The notes under the pieces: model-generated
Databases searched by the model: none
Seen by the model: the letters and a program-made list of their open reading frames with translations, nothing else
Told to the model about the DNA's origin: nothing
Shown here: positions 13,751 through 21,065 of the stretch, one piece after another
Layout: each line of letters starts with the position of its first letter
Numbering within the stretch: position 1 is the first letter of the stretch
Assembly: GCA_025997715.1 (NCBI GenBank)
Contig: BNUY01000032.1
Coordinates: 1-22,410, forward strand
DNA length: 22,410 bases
Direction: 5' to 3'
DNA from: Spirochaetia bacterium
GTDB taxonomy: Bacteria; Spirochaetota; Spirochaetia; Treponematales; Breznakiellaceae
Made by a program: the position numbers and the translations under genes

Positions 13751-14029
13751 CTACAGCCCCAGCATTTCGTCCAAATCCTCAAGGGAGTGATGCCAAACAG
13801 CAGGTTTTTCCCCGCGCAGCATGGCATCCCCTTCCTCAAAGGCGGCAAGAGTCTCCTCGTTGGGTTCTTTGTAGACGGCGCAGAGGGGGCACTCGTCCCC
13901 GTCTGTTCTCCGGCTGGCGTCCGCCGGTGTAAAGGTAAGAATAGCCTTCCCCAGAGGTACTTCGCGGGGAACCTCAATGGTCAGCCGACGGCTGGCGGGA
14001 ATATCTACGGTTTGTTGAATCGTCATCAT
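13751..14029 (-). CDS. Antitoxin partner of the YafQ-type toxin
   Basis: The 92-93-residue protein has an N-terminal beta-type segment (TIQQTVDIPASRRLTIEVP) like those of swapped-hairpin or related DNA-binding antitoxins, then a CPLC pair, and an acidic helical C-terminus (HHSLEDLDEMLGL) that probably wraps the toxin. I cannot name its antitoxin family. Of two consecutive ATG codons (14029 and 14026) either may be used; a longer reading from TTG at 14065 was rejected because it would include the promoter. Gene order antitoxin-toxin with a three-base gap is typical. A 12-bp palindrome inside its promoter is the likely autoregulatory operator. Confidence 0.8.
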   Translation of the reverse strand: MMTIQQTVDIPASRRLTIEVPREVPLGKAILTFTPADASRRTDGDECPLCAVYKEPNEETLAAFEEGDAMLRGEKPAVWHHSLEDLDEMLGL

Positions 14030-14036
14030 ACCGTTC

Positions 14037-14065
14037 AGTATATCGAAAAGCGCTTTTTGCGTCAA
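14037..14065 (-). promoter_or_regulatory. Toxin-antitoxin promoter with palindromic operator
   Basis: On the minus strand TTGACG (14060-14065), 17 bases and TATACT (14037-14042) form a strong promoter pointing into the antitoxin gene. The spacer contains the perfect palindrome AAAAGCGCTTTT (14046-14057), a natural site for the antitoxin dimer or complex to shut the promoter off. Confidence 0.7.
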
Positions 14066-14094
14066 ACTGTCAAACTAACATAGAGGAGTGAAAC

Positions 14095-15606
14095 ATGGCA
14101 CTATTTGGATCAAAGCCCAGCAAGGGCGGTATTCTCGGGGACGTGATCATGAGCCCCGAACAGGATCGGGAGTGGCTCATTTATAAATGGCGGCCCGCGG
14201 GCAATGAGGCGGGGGACTCCAAGCGCGAAAATTCGATTCGCGTCGGTTCACCCTTACGGGTGCGGCAGGGGGAAGCGGCGGTTTTCCAGTACCAGGCGCA
14301 GAAGCAGCAGCTTACCGGGCGGAGCGGGCAAGGGCTCACGACGGGCGGCGGGTCGGAAGACCTGATCCTGGGGCCATACGATGGCGAACTGAAAACGGCG
14401 AACCTGCCCATCCTGTCCGGCCTACAAGGGCTCTTGATGGATGGCGGAACAAAGTTTCCCGCGTCTGTTTATTTTATCAACATGTCGGGGGTAAACCAGG
14501 TCAAGTTCGGCGTTCCCTATTTTGATATGTTCGACCCGCGCCTCCCCGACCATCCTGTCCCCGTGGCGGTGCGCGGAACCATCACGTTTCGCATAACGGA
14601 CTGCAATCAATTCATCAGCCTGCACGCGCTGGTCGATTTTGACATGACGAAGTTCGAGAAACAAGTCAAGGACGCGGTTATAGATAAGGTACAGGGGGCG
14701 ATGATGGATGTGCAGAACTTCCAGAATATGTCGGGCGGCAAACCCCTCATCCAGATCAACACGTACCGGCGTAACATCGGCGGCATTATATCGCAGGACT
14801 TGGGCGCGAGCCTCGCCGGGACCTTCGGCGTTACCCTGGCGGAACTCAACATTGCGGCGATTGAGGTAGACCAGGAGAGCGAGGGGTACCGTCGGCTTGC
14901 GAAGCTCACCAAAGATATGAAGGAGACCCAGCTTGAAACGCAGGCCGGTCTTGCGACGCGCGGCATGGAAGACCAGTACAACATGAACCTCAAGAACCTT
15001 GAAGCGCAGCAGGGTATCAACCTTGAGCATATGCAGGACAGCCTGGCGCGAAGCCGTGAATCAGGGCAATATGCACAGAATATGCAGACTGAAATGGGCG
15101 GCTTTGCGCTGCACCAGCTTGGGGCGCAGGTTGAGATGACCAAGGCCGCCGCAGATGCCGCCGGAAAGCTTGGACAAGGCGGTGGAATTGGTATGCCGGG
15201 CGGCGGGGGCTTCAACCCGGGTGCGACCATGGCAGGAATGGCAGTGGGAGGCGCGATGGGTCAGGGCATGGCCGGCATGATGAACAATGTGTTCGGTCAA
15301 ATGGGTCAGATGACGCCCGGTCAAACGCCGCCGCCGATGCCGGGAGCACCGCCGCCCATGCCGGGAGCGTCGCCTCCTCCGCAACCGCAAAGCGTTTCGT
15401 TTAGCGTGTCGGTGAACGGTCAGACCTACGGCCCCTACGATATGAACGCGCTTTCGCAGATGATAGCGGCAGGGCAATTTAATGCCCAAAGCATGGTCTG
15501 GCGGCAGGGGATGCCGGGCTGGCAAGCGGCGGGAACCGTGCCGGAGTTAGCGGGGCTTTTCGCCGGAGCCGGAGCGCCGCCGCCGCCACCCCCACCGGCG
15601 CCATAA
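14095..15606 (+). CDS. SPFH-type (virion-core-like/YdjI-like) protein with C-terminal GYF_2 domain
   Basis: The 503-residue protein has an SPFH-like region at about 20-310 of the 'virion core protein' sort: DREWLIYKW near the start, RVRQGEAAVFQY, a FGVPYFDMFDPRLPDHPVPV strand, GTITFRITDCNQFI, and a helical EMTK/LETQAGL region. A Gly/Met-rich stretch (about 360-405) and a Pro-rich linker (PPPMPGAPPPMPG) lead to a GYF_2 (DUF4339) domain at about 432-488 (NGQTYGPYDMNALSQM, VWRQGMPGWQAA) and a tail of seven prolines. SPFH proteins form membrane-associated rings or scaffolds; YdjI-like ones usually end in a zinc ribbon, here replaced by GYF_2. It has GAGGAG six bases upstream and is followed by two more GYF_2 genes. 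Confidence 0.8.
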   Translation: MALFGSKPSKGGILGDVIMSPEQDREWLIYKWRPAGNEAGDSKRENSIRVGSPLRVRQGEAAVFQYQAQKQQLTGRSGQGLTTGGGSEDLILGPYDGELKTANLPILSGLQGLLMDGGTKFPASVYFINMSGVNQVKFGVPYFDMFDPRLPDHPVPVAVRGTITFRITDCNQFISLHALVDFDMTKFEKQVKDAVIDKVQGAMMDVQNFQNMSGGKPLIQINTYRRNIGGIISQDLGASLAGTFGVTLAELNIAAIEVDQESEGYRRLAKLTKDMKETQLETQAGLATRGMEDQYNMNLKNLEAQQGINLEHMQDSLARSRESGQYAQNMQTEMGGFALHQLGAQVEMTKAAADAAGKLGQGGGIGMPGGGGFNPGATMAGMAVGGAMGQGMAGMMNNVFGQMGQMTPGQTPPPMPGAPPPMPGASPPPQPQSVSFSVSVNGQTYGPYDMNALSQMIAAGQFNAQSMVWRQGMPGWQAAGTVPELAGLFAGAGAPPPPPPPAP

Positions 15607-16020
15607 GGAGGGATGAAATGGGAACGAATCACGGAGATTTTAGCGGGAACACCGGCGAATTTTCCGGCGTGCGGCTTGGTGAAGCCGCCAACGCGATGGG
15701 GCTTACCAACCAGTTTACTCGCCAGATGAACCAAACAATGGCGGACCTCATGCCGAAATGGCCGGATACCATGAACGCCCCTGATATGCGGCAGCCCGCC
15801 CAATCCGCGCCGCAGCTTCAATTCAGCGTTGCGGTAAACGGCCAGGCCTGCGGCCCCTACAACTTGAATATGCTGTCACAGATTGCAGCACAGGGGCAGT
15901 TAAATGCCCAAAGCCTGGTGTGGCGGCAGGGTATGGCGGACTGGCAGGCGGCGGGGACCGTACCGGAACTGGCGGGGCTTTTCGCCGGAGCCGGAGCGCC
16001 GCCCCCACCCCCGCCGCTCC
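15400..16020 (+). repeat. Tandemly duplicated GYF_2/polyproline coding segment
   Basis: About 200 bases at the end of the SPFH gene (from about 15400) recur about 422 bases later at the end of the next gene. The last 32 bases, 15550-15581 and 15972-16003, are identical, and the rest differs mainly at synonymous or conservative positions. The tandem duplication is therefore fairly recent. A third, much more diverged GYF_2 domain lies in the gene at 16045. Confidence 0.75.
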
Positions 16021-16037
16021 CGCCGCCGGCACCATAA
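15618..16037 (+). CDS. Small GYF_2-domain protein with polyproline tail
   Basis: The 139-residue protein has an N-terminal part of about 65 residues with a Gln/Met-rich helix (NQFTRQMNQTMADLMPKWP). A GYF_2 domain follows at about 70-125 (VNGQACGPYNLNMLSQ, VWRQGMADWQAAGTVPEL), and then a tail rich in proline. The domain and tail are near copies of the end of the SPFH protein, 12 bases upstream of which this gene starts (AAGGAGG before the ATG). GYF-type folds can bind proline-rich peptides, so its domain might dock on the tails of its neighbours; this is inference. The helix resembles one in the next protein (QMGQMVNQTMAQTM). Confidence 0.75.
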   Translation: MGTNHGDFSGNTGEFSGVRLGEAANAMGLTNQFTRQMNQTMADLMPKWPDTMNAPDMRQPAQSAPQLQFSVAVNGQACGPYNLNMLSQIAAQGQLNAQSLVWRQGMADWQAAGTVPELAGLFAGAGAPPPPPPLPPPAP

Positions 16038-16044
16038 GGAGAAA

Positions 16045-16416
16045 CGCGTGGGATGTGATCACCAAGGCGGAGACGGCTCAGGCGGTACTGCTGAGCGTTT
16101 CATGGAAATGGGGATAGGCATGGCTCTTGCGAGGCAGATGGGCCAGATGGTAAACCAGACGATGGCGCAAACCATGCAGAACCCGCCCGCGCAGACTCCG
16201 ACGCCCCAGCGGCTGTATTACGCCGGTCTTGAGGGCAGGCAGGCCGGGCCTTTTTCGGAAACGGAAATCGTCCGGCTCATCAACGAAAAAAGAATTGCCA
16301 GGGAAACCCTGGTGTGGAGTCAGGGCATGAAAGAGTGGAAACAGGCGCAGGATGTGCCGGAAATTCTGCGGATCATCGCTCTGGGGCCGCCGCCCTTTGA
16401 AGGAGGAACAAAATGA
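16045..16416 (+). CDS. Third GYF_2-domain protein, GTG start
   Basis: The 123-residue product starts at GTG with AAGGAG six bases upstream. The in-frame reading could extend further left, but that region is the end of the preceding gene. The N-terminus is Gly-rich, then comes a Met/Gln-rich helix (ARQMGQMVNQTMAQTMQ), a short Pro-rich linker, and a GYF_2 domain at about 58-112 (YYAGLEGRQAGPFSETEIVR, VWSQGMKEWKQAQDVPEI). It lacks the long polyproline tail of its two neighbours. Its TGA overlaps the ATG of the membrane-protein gene (ATGA), indicating coupled translation. GYF_2 proteins often partner with membrane proteins, which fits this arrangement. Confidence 0.75.
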   Translation, partial: RVGCDHQGGDGSGGTAERFMEMGIGMALARQMGQMVNQTMAQTMQNPPAQTPTPQRLYYAGLEGRQAGPFSETEIVRLINEKRIARETLVWSQGMKEWKQAQDVPEILRIIALGPPPFEGGTK

Positions 16417-16775
16417 AAATCAATGTTATACTACTGGCGATTGCCTTTGCCATTGCCGCCCTGGCGGGCTACGGCTTCTACGCGGCCAATGGCGCGGAAA
16501 CCGACATTCCCCTTGCCAACGCTTTGGGCGGCGGAATTGGGCTGTTTATCACCCTTGCAGGCACTATTGCGGTGACTCCAAAAAATGACGGCGGCGGCGG
16601 CGCGCTAAACATCCGGCTGGCATCGGGCGTTTTTTTCGCGCTGATCCTGGTGGCGCAGATTGTATTTTGCTTTGTGCCGTTCACCCTGGCCCCGTACGTC
16701 GTTGTTACCGGTGTTTTGACCCTGGTATATGTGCTGATTGCCTACGCTATTGGCAAAGCGCTGCAGAATGGCTAG
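16413..16775 (+). CDS. Four-span membrane protein of unknown function
   Basis: The 120-residue protein has four predicted membrane helices at about 4-22, 38-54, 69-88 and 92-115, with a small Gly-rich loop (NDGGGGAL) between the second and third. I recognise no family. Overlap with the GYF_2 gene upstream and closeness to the M48 lipoprotein downstream place it in the same transcript. It may be the membrane anchor of the GYF_2/SPFH assembly, which is inference from position only. Confidence 0.7.
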   Translation: MKINVILLAIAFAIAALAGYGFYAANGAETDIPLANALGGGIGLFITLAGTIAVTPKNDGGGGALNIRLASGVFFALILVAQIVFCFVPFTLAPYVVVTGVLTLVYVLIAYAIGKALQNG

Positions 16776-16795
16776 CTGGAGGAGCATACCGGAAC

Positions 16796-17725
16796 ATGAC
16801 ACGAAAAATACCCTTTGCGTTGTTTATGGTGATGGTGTTTTTTGTCGTGTGTACAAAAACCCCCGCAGAAAACACGAGTACCGCCGATGGGACAGCCGCG
16901 CCGGAAGTATCTGAAAAATCGCCCGGAGAAAATCAGCGTAAGTCCCTTCGGGAATATTTGCCGGTCCTTCTCGAAAAAAACCCCCTTACGGGAAAGAAAA
17001 CCCTGGCGCTGGTGGACGATGACCGTATGTTTGCGGAATCCTTTACCGCCTATGCCGGTTTTTTGGAAGACGCAACGGTGGTGAACAATACGCCGGATGG
17101 CAAAGCGGTACGAAAAGTTGGGGAAGATTTACGGCGGGCTGCGGAAAAGTGGCTTGCCGCCGAGGGACGGCCGGACTATTTTGAAAAATATAAATGGGAG
17201 TACAACCTGGTCGAATCCCCGGAAGTGAACGCCTGGTGTATGCCCGGCGGCAAGATTGTTGTGTACACCGGTATCCTCCCGGTAACCGGGAACAATGACG
17301 GCCTTGCAACCGTGATGGGGCATGAATTGGCCCACGCCTTATTAAACCACGGCAGGCAGCAAAGAAGCGCGGAAATTCTCAGAACCATTGGCGGCATTGC
17401 AACCGACATCATTACCTTTGTAGCGGGCGCCGATGCAGAGACCAGGAAGGGGGCGGAGATAATATACGATCTGGGATCAACCTACCTTGCGTCCCTGCCC
17501 TTTAGCCGGAAACACGAAACCGAAGCGGATGAGGTAGGACTTATCCTCATGACCATAGCCGGATATAAAAGCGAAGAATCAATCGCCTTCTGGACCCGGA
17601 TGAGCGAAATGAACGGCAGCAAAGCCCCGGCATTCCTCAGCACCCACCCCTCGAACAAACAGCGGGTAGCCAACCTGAGCGAGAGTATTTCCAATGCCAA
17701 AGAAACAGCGTCCCGTATTCGTTAA
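16796..17725 (+). CDS. M48-family zinc metalloprotease, probable lipoprotein
   Basis: The 309-residue product begins with a short basic and hydrophobic signal (MTRKIPFALFMVMVFFVVC). The cysteine at 19 would be a loose, spirochaete-style lipobox, anchoring the enzyme outside the inner membrane. The M48 active site is HELAH at 176-180 within VMGHELAHALLNHG, and the third zinc ligand is probably E243 in KHETEADEVGL. The CMPGGKIVVYTGILP segment just before is also typical of BepA/LoiP-like proteases that remove misfolded outer-membrane proteins. The start at 16796 follows GGAGGAG by 11 bases. It closes the plus-strand run and suggests that the run deals with envelope quality or stress. Confidence 0.88.
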   Translation: MTRKIPFALFMVMVFFVVCTKTPAENTSTADGTAAPEVSEKSPGENQRKSLREYLPVLLEKNPLTGKKTLALVDDDRMFAESFTAYAGFLEDATVVNNTPDGKAVRKVGEDLRRAAEKWLAAEGRPDYFEKYKWEYNLVESPEVNAWCMPGGKIVVYTGILPVTGNNDGLATVMGHELAHALLNHGRQQRSAEILRTIGGIATDIITFVAGADAETRKGAEIIYDLGSTYLASLPFSRKHETEADEVGLILMTIAGYKSEESIAFWTRMSEMNGSKAPAFLSTHPSNKQRVANLSESISNAKETASRIR

Positions 17726-17913
17726 GGGGCTTACCATTAGGTTTAGGGTACTATAGTAAACCGGCTTATACCGGGAATTATTTGGCTTTGGCAGCTTCCG
17801 CAGCACCTGTTAGCTCTTATACTCATTCATCTTTGGAACGCCACGTACAACCCGCATCATGGTATATGGTGGATAGACAAAAAAGGTGAATCCGGATTGA
17901 GCGAGAGATGCGG

Positions 17914-17975
17914 TTATTTTTTAAACAGATCGGAATGGGTTCCGGTACACCGATGAAAAGCCAGTCTATAAGCAC
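17914..17975 (-). pseudogene. Decayed YafQ-type toxin fragment
   Basis: Read on the minus strand the piece encodes TGTHSDLFKK followed by TAA, matching the end of the intact toxin at 13466 (TGTHADLFKK). Just upstream, IDWLF corresponds to its DPDWLLVY. About 40 bases between these motifs are missing, with a frame change at the join, so no working enzyme can be made. The sequence just beyond the stop also resembles that beyond the intact copy. The rest of 17726-18059 holds no gene I can support, only a 36-residue plus-strand frame from about 17952 (GLTDEQLARMEAVR in it) that may be a relic antitoxin. Confidence 0.7.
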
Positions 17976-18059
17976 AAATGGAAGGCCGGGACTTACGGAC
18001 GAACAGCTTGCCCGCATGGAGGCGGTGAGACTATTCATAAATTTCAGGTTTTATTTCGC

Positions 18060-19145
18060 CTAACACTCCGTAGTATCATTTATCGTGCCGCCGCCTACAA
18101 CTACATCTCCATCGTACAGCACCACCGCCTGTCCCGGTGTGATGGCGCGTTGGGGCTCGTCAAAGTCCACCCGCAGAGTATCCGGTCCTGTCTGTTCCAC
18201 GGTGGCCCACTGTTCCGTCTGCAAGTACCGGGTTTTTACGGTTACCCGCAGGGGGCGCTCCAGCCGGTCGTGGGCAATCAGGTTGAGGTCGGCGGCGGTC
18301 AGGGATTTAGCGTAGAGGGATGTTTCGGGGCCCAGGGTTACCGTGTTGTCCGCCGCCGACTTGGCTTTAACATACACCGGATCGTTTAGCGCAATTCCCA
18401 GGCCCCGCCGCTGGCCGATGGTGTAGCGGATGATGCCCCGGTGCGTGCCCAGGACACGGCCATCCTCATGGACGATAGTTCCTTCAGGTGAAATTTTCCC
18501 GGTATAGTGTTCGATAAATCCACCGTAATCCCGGTCGGGGACAAAGCAGATGTCCTGGCTGTCGTGTTTCCCGGCGTTCTCAAAGCCCTGGGCGCAGGCG
18601 AGATCCCGGACCTGGGGCTTGGTCAGGTTTCCCAGGGGAAATTCGGTGTGGGCCAGTTGATCCTGGGTCATGGCGTAGAGGACATAGGTCTGGTCCTTCC
18701 TGGTATCCACCGAACGCTTTAAGAGGAAGCGTCCATTAGGGCCGTCCCGTTCTATCCGGGCATAATGGCCGGTAACGATGGTGTCAAAGTCAAGCTGCCG
18801 CGCCCGTTCCAGAAGCCGGGAAAACTTGATGAACCGGTTGCAGTCGATGCAGGGGTTGGGGGTGGCCCCCTGCCGGTAGGTTTCGATAAAGCGGTGTATC
18901 ACCCTTTCGCGGAAATCTTCGGTAAAGTTTAAGACGTAGTGGGGCATGCCCATGCGGTAGGCCACTGCCCGGGCATCGTTTACATCGTCGAGGGAACAGC
19001 AGGAACTGTGTTTTGGCTTTCCAATATCGTCGTTTACAAAGAGCTTTAGGGTTATGCCGATGCAATCATGCCCCGCCTCTTTCATAAGCCATGCCGCAAC
19101 GGAGCTGTCCACCCCCCCGGACATAGCTATTATTACTTTACCCAT
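18060..19145 (-). CDS. mnmA: tRNA-uridine 2-sulfurtransferase MnmA
   Basis: MnmA thiolates U34 of tRNAs for Lys, Glu and Gln. The 361-residue protein has the ATP-binding PP-loop SGGVDSS at 9-15. The catalytic cysteines are C102 in NPCIDCNRFIKF and C200 in DSQDICFV, close to the E. coli positions 102 and 199. The family segments TGHYAR, KDQTYVLY and YTIGQRRGLGI are also present, the last followed by the C-terminal beta-barrel. Its ATG lies eight bases inside the end of the HD-domain gene upstream, so the two are translated together. The stop is at 18060, beside the decayed toxin region. Confidence 0.96.
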   Translation of the reverse strand: MGKVIIAMSGGVDSSVAAWLMKEAGHDCIGITLKLFVNDDIGKPKHSSCCSLDDVNDARAVAYRMGMPHYVLNFTEDFRERVIHRFIETYRQGATPNPCIDCNRFIKFSRLLERARQLDFDTIVTGHYARIERDGPNGRFLLKRSVDTRKDQTYVLYAMTQDQLAHTEFPLGNLTKPQVRDLACAQGFENAGKHDSQDICFVPDRDYGGFIEHYTGKISPEGTIVHEDGRVLGTHRGIIRYTIGQRRGLGIALNDPVYVKAKSAADNTVTLGPETSLYAKSLTAADLNLIAHDRLERPLRVTVKTRYLQTEQWATVEQTGPDTLRVDFDEPQRAITPGQAVVLYDGDVVVGGGTINDTTEC

Positions 19146-19731
19146 GAGCCGCCATAAAGGCGTTGATGTCGCTTTCGCAGGAGCGCATGGCCAGGATGGT
19201 TTTTTCGATTAGCGTATCCAACTCCCAGCCCAACATGGCGGCCCCCTTTTCGATAACCGGACGGGAACAGCCTGCGGCAAAGGCCGGGGTCTTATACTTC
19301 TTCTTAACCGACTTTACTTCCATATCCTGCACGCTCTTGGATGGCCGGATAATCGCCGCCGCCCAGATAAGCCCGGTCAGTTCGTCGGCAGCGTAGAGCG
19401 CCTTCTCCATCTCATGCTCGGGCTTTATGTCCACGGTTAGTTCATAGCCGTGGCTGCATACCGCATGGATAATATTCTCCCCAACACCGCCATTCCGCAG
19501 CAGTTCCGGCGCCTTGATACAATGCTCGTTTGGAAATTCCTCAAAGTCAATATCGTGGAGCAAACCCACGATACCCCAGAAATCTTCCTCCCCGCCATAG
19601 CCCAGGTCACGGGCGTACCATCGCATCACCCCCTCCACGGTAAGGGCATGCTGGATATGGAAGGGGTCCTTGTTATAGGTCTTGAACAGTTCCCAGGCCT
19701 GGTCCCGGGTTATTGTGCTTGTGTCTGCCAT
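19138..19731 (-). CDS. HD-domain phosphohydrolase-like protein
   Basis: The 197-residue protein has an HD fold: H28 in HIQHALTVEGVMRWYA, the HD pair at 59-60 in GLLHDIDFEEFP, a later His in SHGYEL near 94, and an Asp in YAADELTGLI near 116. These are candidate metal ligands. Members of this HYDIN/HDIG-like small family are usually annotated only as hydrolases, and the substrate is unknown. It overlaps mnmA by eight bases, perhaps linking it to RNA or nucleotide metabolism, but this is positional inference. The 67 bases to the lacI stop contain a CCGGCGCCGG palindrome and no gene. Confidence 0.85.
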   Translation of the reverse strand: MADTSTITRDQAWELFKTYNKDPFHIQHALTVEGVMRWYARDLGYGGEEDFWGIVGLLHDIDFEEFPNEHCIKAPELLRNGGVGENIIHAVCSHGYELTVDIKPEHEMEKALYAADELTGLIWAAAIIRPSKSVQDMEVKSVKKKYKTPAFAAGCSRPVIEKGAAMLGWELDTLIEKTILAMRSCESDINAFMAAHG

Positions 19732-19798
19732 GAGGGTAGTTTAGCGAAAAAGGGGGGAAAGGAAAAGAGTGCCGGCGCCGGACTTGAATAAAGTATCA

Positions 19799-20866
19799 CT
19801 ATATTGGGACGGTGAATTTGGCGAGGTGAACTTCCTTGGCATCTTCAATAATTGATTCACGGATACGGATTTCCGTGATACTGTAATTGAATTCATGTTC
19901 CGGCATCCTGCGGTTTAAGAGATAATCCCAGAGCAGTTCAAATGAACGGTACCCCTGCCAAAAGGGATTCTGAAATACAATGGCGCTGACATGGCCTTCC
20001 AGCATCAACTGCCGGATACTAGGCATGTCGTCAAAACAGATTACCTTGACCTTCTTATCCATCTCCAAATCCTTAAGGGCGCGGCAGACGCCGTGAACCG
20101 CCACGGTTTCGGAAAAAATCATCCTGATCCCGGGGTTCTTTTTCATCATCGCCTTTGTACCGTTCAAAGTTTTACTATTGTCCTCTTCGGTTGTAACTAT
20201 TTCCCTGATATGGATGTCAGGATGATTGGTATGTATCGCATCGGTAAAACCCCTGATCCGGTCAACAAGTTCCGGAGTACCGGAGGTAACAATACCGATA
20301 TTCGCGCGTCCCCCAACAGTAATACTGAGCAGCCCCCCGGCGATGTATCCGCTTCTGTACAAATTGCACCCCACAAAGGCCAGCCGTTGTGTCCCGGCGA
20401 GATCCACATTACAGGTAATGACCGGAAATCCCTGATCCACTAACTCATTTGTTTTTTTCCGTATTTTTTCATTATTAAAAGCGGTAATGATGAATCCGTC
20501 GATCCCGGCTTTCTGCATTTTGTTCATTGTCCGTATGAAGGCCGGAGTGTCGTCAGGCTTAATCCGTTTTACCAGCAGGCTTATCCGGTGCTCGCTTAAC
20601 TCGGCGACCTTGGCCTTTAATCCGGTTATGACATCATCAAAAAAAACATTGATTTCTGTGGCGCGGTAAATATACGCTATCGTAAAATTTTTTTTCTGTA
20701 TCGAAAGCGCCCTGGCATTCCGGTTCGGCTGGTAATGTAACTCCTGCAAAAGGGCTTGTATCTTTTTTTTGGTATCCGGCTTTACATATCCACGGTTATT
20801 GAGCACCCTGTCGACGGTTCCCCTGGAGACCTCCGCCAGTTCCGCTATTTCACGTATTGTTGCCAT
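19799..20866 (-). CDS. LacI-family transcriptional regulator (sugar-binding-protein-like sensor)
   Basis: The 355-residue protein starts with a LacI helix-turn-helix (ATIREIAELAEVSRGTVDRV and the hinge-proximal LNNRGYVKPDTKKKI), followed by a periplasmic-binding-protein-like sensor domain (FTIAYIYRATEINVFFDDVI to the end). The sensor resembles those of LacI members that sense sugars or related small molecules; the ligand is unknown. The start at 20866 places the helix-turn-helix at residue 2 as usual; a longer frame to 20980 was rejected because it runs through the promoter. It is divergent from the methyltransferase and probably controls it, and it may regulate itself through the palindrome at 20911-20928. 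An internal stretch (20327-20385) recurs inverted at the window's right end. Confidence 0.92.
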   Translation of the reverse strand: MATIREIAELAEVSRGTVDRVLNNRGYVKPDTKKKIQALLQELHYQPNRNARALSIQKKNFTIAYIYRATEINVFFDDVITGLKAKVAELSEHRISLLVKRIKPDDTPAFIRTMNKMQKAGIDGFIITAFNNEKIRKKTNELVDQGFPVITCNVDLAGTQRLAFVGCNLYRSGYIAGGLLSITVGGRANIGIVTSGTPELVDRIRGFTDAIHTNHPDIHIREIVTTEEDNSKTLNGTKAMMKKNPGIRMIFSETVAVHGVCRALKDLEMDKKVKVICFDDMPSIRQLMLEGHVSAIVFQNPFWQGYRSFELLWDYLLNRRMPEHEFNYSITEIRIRESIIEDAKEVHLAKFTVPI

Positions 20867-20874
20867 AAAAAAGA

Positions 20875-20900
20875 CTACCATAATGCGGCGTATCTTTTCA
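20875..20900 (-). promoter_or_regulatory. Shared 26-bp promoter/operator element, lacI copy
   Basis: Read on the minus strand the core is GAAAAGATACGCCGCATTAT, followed by GGTAG. It matches 22 of 26 bases of the element at 7315-7340 in the lactate-operon promoter (GAGAAGATAGGCCGCATAAT, AGTAG). CATTAT (20881-20886) can serve as -10, but no good -35 lies 17 bases above. The lacI mRNA would then have a leader of only about eight bases, without a ribosome site. Confidence 0.6.
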
Positions 20901-20910
20901 ATAGATCTAA

Positions 20911-20928
20911 TCGATAAAATATTATCGA
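20911..20928. promoter_or_regulatory. Palindromic operator candidate between lacI and the methyltransferase gene
   Basis: TCGATAA and TTATCGA are perfect 7-base arms around AATA. The site lies between the divergent starts, just upstream of the lacI promoter element and 40 bases before the methyltransferase -35. It is the size of a LacI-family operator, although these usually have a central CG. No experiment is known to me. Confidence 0.5.
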
Positions 20929-20967
20929 AACAATAGGTAAAAATGAGAAATTTTCTGAATATTTTAC

Positions 20968-20997
20968 TTGACAAAACCAAATTTCACCCCTCATACT
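20968..20997 (+). promoter_or_regulatory. Promoter of the methyltransferase gene
   Basis: TTGACA at 20968-20973, an 18-base spacer and CATACT at 20992-20997. Transcription would begin near 21004, giving a leader of about 60 bases with AGGGAGGA just before the start codon at 21066. The ATG at 21003 would then lie at the very mRNA end and is not the start. Confidence 0.6.
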
Positions 20998-21065
20998 GAA
21001 TTATGGCTAAAATATGTGCCCGGGCACTTATTTTAGAGAACAGCCAGATACAACAGGGAGGAATG

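Noticed and set aside
13460..14106. ATGGC[GA]CTATTT on both sides of the toxin-antitoxin pair as a target-site duplication
   Set aside because: The left copy overlaps the toxin stop, and similar sequence follows the decayed toxin at 17914, so it may be part of the toxin's own flank; no transposase or terminal repeats are seen.
17952..18062. 36-codon plus-strand frame with a GLTDEQLARMEAVR stretch, antitoxin-like
   Set aside because: Too short, without ribosome site, and overlapping the decayed toxin; mentioned only as a possible relic.
19772..19781. CCGGCGCCGG palindrome downstream of lacI as a terminator
   Set aside because: It has no loop of normal size and only a mixed pyrimidine run after it.
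21003..21065. Upstream ATG codons at 21003 and 21063 as methyltransferase start
   Set aside because: 21003 coincides with the expected transcription start and 21063 sits too close to the ribosome site; 21066 has normal spacing.
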